NCBI RefSeq assembly: GCF_000742135.1
Contig: NZ_KN046818.1
Span: forward strand, 1,054,841 to 1,118,840
Source: Klebsiella pneumoniae
Lineage (GTDB): Bacteria; Pseudomonadota; Gammaproteobacteria; Enterobacterales; Enterobacteriaceae
DNA length: 64,000 bases
Reading direction: 5' to 3'
Below are positions 36,711 through 44,752 of the stretch, piece after piece; the stretch's first letter is position 1, and each line of letters begins with the position of its first letter. Under the pieces are notes generated by a model. It had not been told where the DNA came from, ran no database searches, and saw only the letters and a program-made list of their open reading frames with translations. Made by a program: the position numbers and the translations under genes.

Positions 36711-39434
36711 TCAGGCCGTTTTGCGGAACCGGCGCGTCAGACGCTTCTCGATTTCCACCACCAGGAACATGGCGACGCCGATGACCAGAGTGACAAACCA
36801 GTAGCGCAGCGGCAGCGCTTCCGTACCAAACATGCTCTGCATCAGCGGGACATAGATAATGACCAGCTGCATCAGCAGCAGGACGCCGGTCACCAGCCAG
36901 ATGCCTTTGTTGCGCAGCAGACCCATGCTCAGGGAGAAGCTGTCGCTGCTGCGGCAGTTGATCATGTAGACCCACTGCGCCGTCACCAGCATCTGCAGCA
37001 GCACGGTGCGGATAAACTCCGGACTGTGGCCGCGCGGTGCCAGCCAGGCCTCAAGGATAAAGGCGGCAATCGCGATCATCGACCCGACGAAAGCCACTCG
37101 CCACACGGCGAAACCATCCATCACATGCTGGCCGGTTTTACGCGGCGGACGGTTCATCACGTTGCGCTCTGCGGCCTCAAAGGCCAGGCCGAAGGAGAGC
37201 GTCGCCGACGTCGCCATGTTCATCCACAGGATCAGCACCGGGGTCAGCGGAATAATGTTCCCCGCCAGCAGGGCGATGATGATCAGCAACCCCTGCGCCA
37301 GGTTGGTCGGCATGATGAAGAGGATGGTCTTCTTCAGGTTGTCATAGACCCGACGGCCCTCTTTTACCGAGCTGGCGATGGTGGCGAAGTTATCATCGGT
37401 CAACACCATGTCGGCCGCCTCTTTGGTGACTTCGGTGCCTTTGATACCCATGGCGATACCCACGTCGGCCTGGCGCAGCGCCGGCGCGTCGTTGACGCCG
37501 TCGCCGGTCATGCCGACCACTTCGCCGTTATCCTGCAGGGCTTTAACCAGGCGCAGCTTATGCTCCGGGCTGGTACGGGCAAAGATGTCGTACTCCACCG
37601 CCGCCTTCGCCAGCGCCGCATCGTCCATGTGCTCCAGCTGGTAGCCGGTCATGGCCTGGCTGCTGTTGGTGATCCCCAGCATCTGGCCGATGCTCATCGC
37701 CGTCTGCGGGTGGTCGCCGGTGATCATTTTCACGCGGATGCCCGCGGTCTGGCAGGCGTGGATGGCGTCAATGGCTTCCGGACGCGGGGGATCCATCATC
37801 CCGGCGATGCCGAGGAAAATCAGTCCCTCCTGCAGGTCCTCATGGTTGAGGGTGGTGGCATCAAGGCTGGCCGGCTTACAGGCCGCCGCCACCATCCGCA
37901 GTCCCTGACGGGCGAAGCGCGCCATCTCCTCTTCCCAGTACTGCGCCTCGAACGGCACCGCGCCGTGGCGGCTCATCTGCTCGCGGCACATGGCGAAGAT
38001 AACGTCCGGCGCACCGGTGATCAGCACCCGGGCATTGCCATCGATGTGCTGCAGGGTCGACATATATTTGTACTGCGAGTCAAAGGGGATCTTGGCCACC
38101 AGACGGGCCTCCACCGCCGGGAGCTGCGCTTTCGCCGCCAGCACTTTAAGCGCCCCTTCGGTCGGCCCGCCGGTGATCCCCCACAGACCGCGCTCATCCT
38201 GGGTAAGCTGGCTGTCGTTACACAGGTCGATGGTGCGCAGCCAGGTCTCCAGCACGGTGCCGGGCTGAACCTGCACGGGCTCATCGCTCCCCTCGAGGAA
38301 GATCCGCCCCTGCGGCTCGTAGCTGTCGCCTTCCACCCGATAGCAGCAGTCGGCGGTGATGATCGCTTTGACGGTCATTTCGTTCATCGTCAGGGTGCCG
38401 GTTTTATCCGAGCAGACCACGGTCATGGCGCCGAGGGTTTCCACGGTCGGCAGCTTACGAATAATCGCCCGCTTGCGCGCCATCGTCTGCACGCCGAGCG
38501 ACAGAATAATCGAGATGATCGCCGGCAGTCCTTCCGGTACCGCGGCTACCGCCAGGCTAATCAGCGACAGCAGCAGCTCGCCCATCGGGATATCCCGCAG
38601 CGCGAGGCTGAAGATAAACAGCGCCACCATCATGGCGAGAATAATGGCGAAAATCGCTTTGCCGAGCTTATCCATCTGCACCAGCAGCGGGGTACGGTGC
38701 TTCTCAATACCCGCCATCATCTGGTTGATATGGCCGAGTTCGGTCTGTGCACCGGTGGCGGTCACCACGCCGACGCCGCCGCCGGCGCTGACGGTGGTCC
38801 CGGAGAAGACCATGTTCACCCGGTCGCCCAGCGGCAGATCGCCCTCCAGCGCGTCGGTGATTTTATCCACCACCGTCGACTCGCCGGTGAGGATCGCCTC
38901 TTCCACCCGCAGGTTGTGGGTTTCAATCAGGCGCATATCCGCCGGCACGCGGTCGCCGGCGCGCAGGATAACGATATCCCCCGGAACCAGGTCGCGCGTC
39001 GGGATAGTCTCATGCTTGCCGTTACGCTGGACGCGGGCATCGCTGGAGAGCATGTTGCGGATCCCCTGCAGCGATTTTTCGGCGTTACTCTCCTGGATAT
39101 GGCCGATCAGGGCGTTAATCACCGTCACGCCGAGGATCACCAGGGTATCGACCCAGTGCCCCATGATGGCGGTCAGCGCCGCGGCGGCCAGCAGCACGTA
39201 AATCAGTACGTCGTTAAAGTGGGCGAGAAAGCGCAGCCAGCCCGGTTTGCCTTTCTTTTCCGGCAGCGCATTCGGCCCACAGGTATTCAGGCGCTCGGCG
39301 GCGTCTGCGGAACTTAACCCAGCGGCCTGGCTTTTGGTCTGCGCCAGCACTGCGTCAACGGTCTGCTGCCAGACCTGCCGTGGCGCGGTGTCGCCCGAGG
39401 GCGTCGTAAACTTTGGGTTATTCATCTTGGTCAA
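36711..39434 (-). CDS. P-type cation ATPase, type II (Ca2+/Na+-ATPase-like)
   Basis: A 907-residue P-type ATPase. Seen: N-terminal cation ATPase domain, TGES in the actuator domain, the helix-4 motif AVPEGLPA, the phosphorylation site CSDKTGTLTMNEM, nucleotide-binding KYMSTL, hinge GMTGDGVNDAPALRQADVGIAMG, and six C-terminal helices. The helix-4 motif and length place it with the SERCA-like/PMA1-like IIA enzymes; the ion is not certain. The likely start is a TTG at 39434, 9-10 bases after AAGGA; the first in-frame ATG at 39425 is too far from that site. An ATG TAA minimal frame lies between ribosome site and TTG. It is followed by the RND operon 52 bases on. Confidence 0.92.
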   Translation of the reverse strand: MTKMNNPKFTTPSGDTAPRQVWQQTVDAVLAQTKSQAAGLSSADAAERLNTCGPNALPEKKGKPGWLRFLAHFNDVLIYVLLAAAALTAIMGHWVDTLVILGVTVINALIGHIQESNAEKSLQGIRNMLSSDARVQRNGKHETIPTRDLVPGDIVILRAGDRVPADMRLIETHNLRVEEAILTGESTVVDKITDALEGDLPLGDRVNMVFSGTTVSAGGGVGVVTATGAQTELGHINQMMAGIEKHRTPLLVQMDKLGKAIFAIILAMMVALFIFSLALRDIPMGELLLSLISLAVAAVPEGLPAIISIILSLGVQTMARKRAIIRKLPTVETLGAMTVVCSDKTGTLTMNEMTVKAIITADCCYRVEGDSYEPQGRIFLEGSDEPVQVQPGTVLETWLRTIDLCNDSQLTQDERGLWGITGGPTEGALKVLAAKAQLPAVEARLVAKIPFDSQYKYMSTLQHIDGNARVLITGAPDVIFAMCREQMSRHGAVPFEAQYWEEEMARFARQGLRMVAAACKPASLDATTLNHEDLQEGLIFLGIAGMMDPPRPEAIDAIHACQTAGIRVKMITGDHPQTAMSIGQMLGITNSSQAMTGYQLEHMDDAALAKAAVEYDIFARTSPEHKLRLVKALQDNGEVVGMTGDGVNDAPALRQADVGIAMGIKGTEVTKEAADMVLTDDNFATIASSVKEGRRVYDNLKKTILFIMPTNLAQGLLIIIALLAGNIIPLTPVLILWMNMATSATLSFGLAFEAAERNVMNRPPRKTGQHVMDGFAVWRVAFVGSMIAIAAFILEAWLAPRGHSPEFIRTVLLQMLVTAQWVYMINCRSSDSFSLSMGLLRNKGIWLVTGVLLLMQLVIIYVPLMQSMFGTEALPLRYWFVTLVIGVAMFLVVEIEKRLTRRFRKTA

Positions 39435-39636
39435 TTTACATTTTCCTTATAAATTCCGTGAGTCGGAAAGCCTGAAATCATTCCTGGCCAATGAAGTAAA
39501 AGAGGGCAAAAATGCCGATAAAAATGTGAACCAATACAAGTCTAAATTTTTCGCAAAATAAAAATTTTGTGATAAGTTAATTCCACAAACCAACTATTAC
39601 AGAATATTAATAAACCAAAACTAAACGAGGTAAAAT
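39435..39636. promoter_or_regulatory. A+T-rich divergent promoter region
   Basis: About 200 bases between the P-type ATPase gene and a short membrane-protein ORF. Strongly A+T-rich (for example around 39540-39620) and should contain promoters in both directions. No exact elements assigned. Confidence 0.45.
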
Positions 39637-39747
39637 ATGTTTGGAATCTACCGCGGGCGCCGTCTGGCGCTGTACATCGCGTTAGCTATCATCATTGCTA
39701 CGCTGGTGGGATATAGCACTTACAGTTTTGTAAAAGCGCTGGCATAA
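39637..39747 (+). CDS. 36-residue membrane protein
   Basis: A short gene: MFGIYRGRRLALYIALAIII... ending SFVKALA. It has a positively charged N terminus (Arg6, Arg8, Arg9), one hydrophobic helix of about 19 residues (10-28) and a short polar tail, as expected for a small inner-membrane protein with N-in orientation. An ACGAGG ribosome site lies 6 bases before the ATG, and two stop codons follow. The surrounding DNA is A+T-rich. Short membrane proteins of this form are common in enterobacteria as stress-induced modulators of larger transporters; a partner is not known here. The P-type ATPase gene is the divergent neighbour. Confidence 0.65.
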   Translation: MFGIYRGRRLALYIALAIIIATLVGYSTYSFVKALA

Positions 39748-39937
39748 TAATGACGTTAATTTACACCCGGCTGCAATTAACTTAATTACAAATTATTTCA
39801 GATTAATTAACATGAGAGCGAAAGGCAGGCGATAATATTTAAAATAGTCGTGTTATAGCGAGTAAAAAAACAAAGCATATTGCGTTAAGCATTATTTTAC
39901 CGGACAATATGTTTTTTTAACTGATGATTAACATGAC
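39748..39937. other. A+T-rich intergenic DNA before ybdJ
   Basis: 190 bases rich in A and T, ending at the ybdJ start. Likely promoter DNA for ybdJ; no terminator with a clear stem was seen after the short membrane protein. Confidence 0.4.
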
Positions 39938-40186
39938 ATGAAACATCCACTGGAAACGCTGCTCTCCGCCGCCGGGATCTTACTGCTGGCCCTGCTCTCC
40001 TGTCTGCTGTTGCCCGCGCCTTCGCTGGGCCTGACGCTGGCGCAAAAGCTGGTTGAGACATTCCATATGATGGATCTCAACCAGCTCTATACGGTGCTGT
40101 TTTGTCTGTGGTTCTTAGCGCTGGGCGCCATTGAGTATCTGGTGCTGCGCTGGGTGTGGCGTCGCTGGTTTTCCCTCGAGCGGTAA
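39938..40186 (+). CDS. ybdJ: YbdJ, small inner-membrane protein (DUF1158)
   Basis: An 82-residue protein with two membrane helices (about 8-33 and 47-70) and a basic C terminus (RWVWRRWFSLER). It is colinear with E. coli YbdJ, starting MKHPLETL and sharing SCLLLPAP and YTVLFCLWFL. Function unknown. In E. coli it lies between ybdK and ybdF; here ramA is inserted, convergent and only 17 bases away. Confidence 0.9.
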   Translation: MKHPLETLLSAAGILLLALLSCLLLPAPSLGLTLAQKLVETFHMMDLNQLYTVLFCLWFLALGAIEYLVLRWVWRRWFSLER

Positions 40187-40203
40187 ACCAGGAGAGGCGC
40201 GCC

Positions 40204-40545
40204 TCAGTGGGCGCGACTGTGGTTCTCTTTGCGGTAGGCGCCCGGCGGCTGATTGAAGGTCCGGGTGAAGACGCGGGTAAAGGTCTGTTGCGAATCGAAG
40301 CCATACTTCAGGCAGATATCGTAGACCCGCTGATCGGTGTCGCGCAGATCGCGGGCGGCCAGCAGCAGCTTCCTTTCGCGAATATAGCGCCCCAGGCTCT
40401 CCCCTTTGTACTGTAAAAACAGCCGTTGCAGATGCCATTTCGAATACCCGGCATGGCGAGCGATATCATCAATACGCAGCGGTTGATGCAGGTTATCATC
40501 AATCCACTCGACGATAGTATCAATCACCTGAGCGGAAATCGTCAT
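40204..40545 (-). CDS. ramA: RamA, AraC-type activator of efflux and porin control
   Basis: A 113-residue activator of the MarA/SoxS/Rob type: two helix-turn-helix motifs only, RIDDIARHAGYSKWHLQRLF and VYDICLKYGFDSQQTFTRVF, and no ligand domain. Known in Klebsiella: raises acrAB-tolC, oqxAB and lipid A modification genes through a marbox and lowers OmpF-type porin, giving multidrug and tigecycline resistance when overexpressed. The start at 40545 (MTISAQ) has an AGGAGAG site; it matches the published length. Lies behind romA in the same direction, so both can be read from the RamR-controlled promoter, and ramA also has its own. Confidence 0.96.
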   Translation of the reverse strand: MTISAQVIDTIVEWIDDNLHQPLRIDDIARHAGYSKWHLQRLFLQYKGESLGRYIRERKLLLAARDLRDTDQRVYDICLKYGFDSQQTFTRVFTRTFNQPPGAYRKENHSRAH

Positions 40546-40575
40546 ATGCTCTCTCCTCTGATACTGCACTGGCGC

Positions 40576-41676
40576 TTAGCGCCACCAGGCGTTAAATGAT
40601 TGCGTCTTATCGGCGACCCACACCGGCTCGCCCTGCACAGGCGTCAGCAGACGCCAGGCCCTTCCTTCGCTGGCAGCCGCCAGCCGTTGATACGGTTCAT
40701 CCCAGCTGTGTTTCGCCAAAACGAATCGTCCTGCATGCCCAGGCAGCACCGCGCGAGCGCGCAGATCGTCGGCAGCCTGAGCCGTTTCATCCGGCATCAT
40801 GTGGATATATTTCCAGTCCTGGTCATACTGCCCGTTCTCCATGATCGCCAGATCGACCGGACCGAACTCATCGCCTATCGCTTTAAAGTGCGGCCCATAC
40901 CCGCTGTCGCCGCTGTAATAAATCTTTTGCTGCGGGGTAACGAACAGAAAACTGGCCCACAGCGTCTGGTTACGCTTCAGCCCACGGCCGGAAAAGTGCC
41001 GCGCCGGCAGCACGTGGACGGTGAGCTCGTCGCTGGCCGGTACCGCCTGCTGCCAGTCCGCTTCGGTAATCAGCGCCCCGTCCATTCCCCAGTAGCGCAG
41101 ATGCGATCCGACCCCCAGCGGCGTAATGACCCGCTTAATATTCGGCAGTAAGGCGCGAATGGTGGCGTAATCCAGATGGTCGTAGTGATCGTGGGAGATG
41201 ATCAGCAGATCGATCTCCGGCATCCCTTCCGCCCGCCACGGATAGTCGCCGGGGAAGGCTTTATTGATAAAAGAGAACGGCGCCGCGTAATCGCTGAACA
41301 CCGGGTCGATCAGGATGCGTTTTCCCGCCAGCTGCAGGTACCAGGAGGAGTGGCCGAGCCAGACCATCACGTCCTGCCCGAGGGGCAGCGTCGCCAGATC
41401 GGTCTTCACCAGCGGCAGCGGTTGCGCGGGACGGGCGTTTTCCCGTTTGGTCATCAGGAAATCCCACCACGCCGCCAGCATATTTTTCTGCCCGGTGAAC
41501 CCTGGCGTGGGCAATTGGTTATGGAACTGGCCGTCCCGGTAGTGGGGAGACGCTTCCACCTGGCTAAGCTGTGCCCCCTGCGGCGCTTTACCAAAACCGG
41601 CATTAAGAACAAACGGCAATGTCGTTGCTGCTGCGAGTAACATGATGGCGACCACGCTGAAAGTGACACGGTTCAT
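40576..41676 (-). CDS. romA: RomA, metallo-beta-lactamase-fold hydrolase
   Basis: A protein of about 366 residues from the ATG at 41676; an in-frame TTG at 41691 would add five. It has an N-terminal membrane-anchor or signal helix (VVAIMLLAAATTLPFVL) and a metallo-hydrolase domain with the zinc motif HDHYDH (in LIISHDHYDHLDYAT), the second His in LPARHFSGRG, and the Asp in YYSGDSGYG. It resembles the NAPE-phospholipase D/UlaG-like branch rather than beta-lactamases. First gene of the romA-ramA unit; older work named it for reduced outer-membrane protein expression. Enzymatic substrate unknown. Confidence 0.92.
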   Translation of the reverse strand: MNRVTFSVVAIMLLAAATTLPFVLNAGFGKAPQGAQLSQVEASPHYRDGQFHNQLPTPGFTGQKNMLAAWWDFLMTKRENARPAQPLPLVKTDLATLPLGQDVMVWLGHSSWYLQLAGKRILIDPVFSDYAAPFSFINKAFPGDYPWRAEGMPEIDLLIISHDHYDHLDYATIRALLPNIKRVITPLGVGSHLRYWGMDGALITEADWQQAVPASDELTVHVLPARHFSGRGLKRNQTLWASFLFVTPQQKIYYSGDSGYGPHFKAIGDEFGPVDLAIMENGQYDQDWKYIHMMPDETAQAADDLRARAVLPGHAGRFVLAKHSWDEPYQRLAAASEGRAWRLLTPVQGEPVWVADKTQSFNAWWR

Positions 41677-41729
41677 ATCCTGACCAGACAAAAGCCCCCA
41701 TCCCGGAGGCTTTATGATATAACTTGATT

Positions 41730-41749
41730 ATGAGTGAGTACGCACTCAT
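41730..41749. promoter_or_regulatory. RamR operator between romA and ramR
   Basis: A perfect inverted repeat ATGAGTG-N6-CACTCAT, as described for RamR binding in Salmonella and Klebsiella. It lies 54 bases before romA and about 122 before ramR, so one dimer site can repress romA-ramA and ramR itself. No mutation is visible in the palindrome. Confidence 0.93.
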
Positions 41750-41870
41750 TATTAGGAAAGCGATGAAAGTCGTCAAGACGATTTTCAATTTTTGCGTTCC
41801 GCCGTTGCAGCGACCTGGTCAGACGTGCCAAGATCGGCGGTTTGTTTAAACCTGCGTGAGGAAAAAAGTA

Positions 41871-42455
41871 GTGGCTCGTCCAAAGAGTGAAGATAAAAAG
41901 CAAGCGTTACTGGAAGCTGCCACCGCGGCTTTCGCCCAGTCCGGCATAGCCGCCTCGACGTCGGCCATCGCCCGCAGCGCCGGTGTGGCCGAGGGAACGC
42001 TGTTTCGCTATTTCGCCACTAAGGATGAGTTGCTCAACGAGCTGTACCTCGCGATTAAGCTGCGCCTGGTGCGCACAATGATCGCCGGGCTGGATCCGGA
42101 CGAGAAGCGCCCGAAAGAGAACGCGCGCAATATCTGGAACAGCTATATCGACTGGGGCGTGCGCAACCCGATGGAGCACAAAGCGATCCGCCGGATGGCG
42201 CTCAGCGAGCGCATCACCGACGAAACCCGCCGCCAGGTAAAAGAGAGCTTTCCGGAGCTCAACGAAATGTGCCAGCTGTCGGTGAAAGAGATATTCCTCA
42301 GCGAGGCGTACCGCGCCTTTGGCGACGCCCTGTTTCTGTCGCTGGCGGAAACCACCATCGAATTCGCCAGCCACGATCCGCAGCGCGCCCGGGAGATTAT
42401 CGCCCTCGGCTTTGAAGCCATGTGGCACGCCCTGCATGAGGCGGACGCCAAATGA
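41871..42455 (+). CDS. ramR: RamR, TetR-family repressor of ramA
   Basis: A 194-residue TetR-type repressor with N-terminal HTH ([20 protein letters not shown]) and a C-terminal ligand domain. RamR binds bile acids, berberine and dyes and then leaves the operator. The start is GTG at 41871, giving [18 protein letters not shown] as in Salmonella, with GAGGA 8 bases before it. The reading frame is complete, without frameshift or early stop, so this strain is not an obvious ramR null mutant. It overlaps ybdF by 4 bases (ATGA). Confidence 0.95.
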
Positions 42456-42820
42456 CCCCTGAGATGCTGCATCCCTGCGCTCACCGTATCGCCCTGACCT
42501 ACCCGTTTACCGAACACTGCTGGCCCTTTGGGCCAGAGTACGACGTGTTTAAGGTCGACGGCCGCATCTTTATGATCACCATGACTATTCGCGGGCGGGC
42601 GCTGGTCAATCTCAAGGCCGAGCCGCAGAAGTCGCTGCTGAATCAGCAAATTTATCGCAGTATCGAACCCGGCTACCATATGAACAAGAAACACTGGATC
42701 ACGGTGGTGCCAGGAGAGGATATTAGCGAGGATCTGCTGGCCGAGCTGATTGACGATTCGTGGCATCAGGTGGTGAACAAGCTGAGTAAAAAGGCCCAGC
42801 AGCGCCTGCGTCCGCGCTGA
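42452..42820 (+). CDS. ybdF: YbdF, MmcQ/YjbR-family protein (DUF419)
   Basis: A 122-residue protein of the MmcQ/YjbR fold. The colinear match to E. coli YbdF is clear: [19 protein letters not shown], then [24 protein letters not shown], and a basic end (RLRPR). The double-wing fold suggests nucleic-acid binding but the function is unknown. Translation is coupled to ramR. In E. coli it lies between ybdJ and nfsB. Confidence 0.93.
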
Positions 42821-42939
42821 TTTTCAGCCAAATGCGATAAGTGTTATCGCATTTTTCACCCTTATCATTTTGCGATCTTCGCTGTACTCTTCCTCTCCTG
42901 AACGCACCGGTAAGGTGCTGTAAACTGTGAGGAAGAGTT

Positions 42940-43593
42940 ATGGATATCGTATCGGTCGCTTTGAAGCGCTATTCCACCAAGGCCTTTGACGCCACGAAAA
43001 AGCTGACTGCCGGGGAAGCGGAACAGCTGAAAACGCTGCTGCAGTACAGCCCGTCTAGCACCAACTCCCAGCCGTGGCACTTTATTGTCGCCAGCACCGA
43101 TGAAGGCAAAGCTCGCGTGGCGAAAGCCGCCAGCGGCACCTACGTGTTCAACGAACGTAAAATTCTCGACGCCTCGCACGTGGTGGTGTTCTGCGCGAAA
43201 ACCGCGATGGACGACGCCTGGCTGCAGCGCGTGGTGGATCAGGAAGAGGCCGATGGCCGTTTCGCCACCCCGGACGCAAAAGCCGCTAACCACAAGGGTC
43301 GCACCTTCTTTGCCGATATGCACCGCAAAGAGCTGAAAGATGACGATCAGTGGATGGCGAAACAGGTGTATCTCAACGTCGGCAATTTCCTGCTGGGCGT
43401 AGCGGCGATGGGTCTCGACGCCGTGCCGATTGAAGGGGTCGATTTTGCGATCCTCGATGAGGAATTTGACCTGAAAGCCCAGGGCTACACCAGCCTGGTG
43501 GTGGTCCCGGTCGGCCACCATAGCGTAGAAGATTTCAACGCTACCCTGCCGAAGTCGCGTCTGCCGCAGTCGACGACCATTACCGAAATTTAA
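42940..43593 (+). CDS. nfsB: NfsB, oxygen-insensitive NAD(P)H nitroreductase
   Basis: A 217-residue FMN-dependent nitroreductase, same length as E. coli NfsB. Seen: [17 protein letters not shown] at the N terminus, the FMN-binding block [20 protein letters not shown], and the C-terminal ending [13 protein letters not shown]. Reduces nitrofurans, quinones and dihydropteridines; loss gives nitrofurantoin resistance. In E. coli it belongs to the MarA/SoxS/Rob regulon, so its place beside ramA may be meaningful, but I did not identify a marbox with confidence. The frame is intact. Confidence 0.95.
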   Translation: MDIVSVALKRYSTKAFDATKKLTAGEAEQLKTLLQYSPSSTNSQPWHFIVASTDEGKARVAKAASGTYVFNERKILDASHVVVFCAKTAMDDAWLQRVVDQEEADGRFATPDAKAANHKGRTFFADMHRKELKDDDQWMAKQVYLNVGNFLLGVAAMGLDAVPIEGVDFAILDEEFDLKAQGYTSLVVVPVGHHSVEDFNATLPKSRLPQSTTITEI

Positions 43594-43612
43594 TTCCCTT
43601 CTGCCGGGAACG

Positions 43613-43653
43613 CCCGGGCCATGGCGCAGCAGCGTCTCGCCCGGGACTTTCTT
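43613..43653 (+). terminator. Probable terminator after nfsB
   Basis: Perfect 7-bp inverted repeat CCCGGGC (43613-43619) and GCCCGGG (43639-43645) with a 19-base loop, followed by ACTTTCTT. It sits 20 bases after the nfsB stop. Confidence 0.5.
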
Positions 43654-43682
43654 CACCCACTCTTTCCCCCTCTTTTCTGCCG

Positions 43683-43723
43683 TTTGTGCCAAGTTTCTGG
43701 CGCTCATAATCCCGCTTGTGCCA
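43683..43723. promoter_or_regulatory. Candidate activator sites (UAS) of the PTS operon
   Basis: TTTGTGCCA occurs at 43683-43691 and CTTGTGCCA at 43715-43723, 32 bases apart (three helical turns). The first is part of an inverted repeat GCCA-N6-TGGC (43688-43701). Their position about 65-100 bases before the -24 element suits an enhancer bound by the downstream sigma-54 activator. Confidence 0.6.
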
Positions 43724-43755
43724 GGAATAACGACTTTAGTGTGAACCAGACGATT

Positions 43756-43768
43756 TAATTAATTGATA
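43756..43768 (-). promoter_or_regulatory. IHF-site match
   Basis: The minus strand reads TATCAATTAATTA, a full match to the IHF consensus WATCAANNNNTTR. It lies between the candidate activator sites and the -24/-12 promoter, where IHF bends DNA in sigma-54 systems. Confidence 0.65.
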
Positions 43769-43785
43769 AATAATACTTTTCATTT

Positions 43786-43802
43786 CTGGCACGCCCTTTG
43801 CT
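43786..43802 (+). promoter_or_regulatory. Sigma-54 promoter (-24/-12) of the PTS operon
   Basis: CTGGCACGCCCTTTGCT agrees fully with the RpoN consensus YTGGCACG-N4-TTGCW; GG and GC are spaced by the required 10 bases. The first gene starts 39 bases further on. Confidence 0.93.
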
Positions 43803-43840
43803 CTTAACAGATACCGCTATCTGGATGAAGGAGAAACCGG

Positions 43841-44275
43841 GTGAAACATATCTATGTGGCCAGCCACGGCCATTTTGCTCGCGGACTGGTGAACAGTTTG
43901 TCGCTGCTGATTGGCGACGAACACGGCGTTATCCCGGTCTGCGCCTATGACGAAGATATCGTGACCACCGAACAGCTGGAGCAAACCCTGGAGCATCTCA
44001 TCGTCCAGGCGAATGGTGATGAAGTGGTGATCTTCACCGACCTGCTTGGCGGCAGTATCAACAATAGCGCCGTGAGCGTCTTGATGCGACATCGCAACGT
44101 TTTCGTGGTCGCCGGCATCAATCTGACTCTGCTGCTGGAGTTTCTGCTGTGCGAAGAAGCCACTACCGAGGCCGCGATTATCTACGCCACCAGCGCGGCG
44201 CGTGAATCCATTGTTTTCATCAATCCTCTAATAACACAACCATCCTCTGACCCACAGGGAGAATCTCATGATTAA
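43841..44275 (+). CDS. gfrA: Mannose-family PTS EIIA (GfrA-like)
   Basis: A 144-residue EIIA of the mannose/fructose/sorbose family. The phosphorylated histidine is His9 in VASHGHFARG, and FTDLLGGSINNSA carries the conserved Asp. It takes phosphate from HPr and passes it to EIIB. First gene of a six-gene operon behind a sigma-54 promoter. Gene order (A-B-C-D and two SIS-domain deglycases) is that of Salmonella gfrABCDEF, which imports glucoselysine and fructoselysine. Start GTG or ATG: the visible start codon is GTG at 43841 after GAAGGAGAA. Confidence 0.85.
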   Translation: MKHIYVASHGHFARGLVNSLSLLIGDEHGVIPVCAYDEDIVTTEQLEQTLEHLIVQANGDEVVIFTDLLGGSINNSAVSVLMRHRNVFVVAGINLTLLLEFLLCEEATTEAAIIYATSAARESIVFINPLITQPSSDPQGESHD

Positions 44276-44738
44276 ACTCGTGCGCATTGATTATCGGCTG
44301 CTGCACGGCCAGGTGGTTTTTGCCTGGACCCGAGCGCTGGATATCGACCATATCATCGTCGCCAACGCCAAAGCCGCGGCGGATGCCTTCATTACGATGT
44401 CGCTTAACCTGGCAAAGCCAGCGGGCGTCACGCTGGACATCGCCACCGTTGAACAGGCGGCGGAAAAGCTTAACAGCGGCAAGTTGGATCATAAAAAAGT
44501 CATGGTGGTCCTTGGCAATACTGCGGAAACCCTCGCGCTAGTGGAAAAAGTCCCGGGAATTAGCGCAATTAATTACGGCGGTCTGCCACAGAAGGAAGGG
44601 GCAAGACAATTCGGCAAGGCCATCTATCTGACCGAAGAGGAAATCGCCCATAGCAGAGCGCTAAAAGAAAAAGGTATTCGGCTGGAGATGCGTCAGGTAC
44701 CCGCCCACTCGGCTGAACTCCTTAACGACCAACTTTAA
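44268..44738 (+). CDS. gfrB: Mannose-family PTS EIIB (GfrB-like)
   Basis: A 156-residue EIIB of the mannose/sorbose type; phosphorylation site His13 in RIDYRLLHGQV. The start overlaps the EIIA gene by 8 bases. It transfers the phosphate to the sugar carried by EIIC/EIID. Confidence 0.87.
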   Translation: MIKLVRIDYRLLHGQVVFAWTRALDIDHIIVANAKAAADAFITMSLNLAKPAGVTLDIATVEQAAEKLNSGKLDHKKVMVVLGNTAETLALVEKVPGISAINYGGLPQKEGARQFGKAIYLTEEEIAHSRALKEKGIRLEMRQVPAHSAELLNDQL

Positions 44739-44752
44739 CTTCGGAGGTCACT

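Noticed and set aside
36561..39317. A 918-codon plus-strand open frame
   Set aside because: It is antisense to the P-type ATPase gene, which has all its family motifs. The frame is a by-product of high GC and third-position bias; its translation is rich in His, Arg and Gln without domains.
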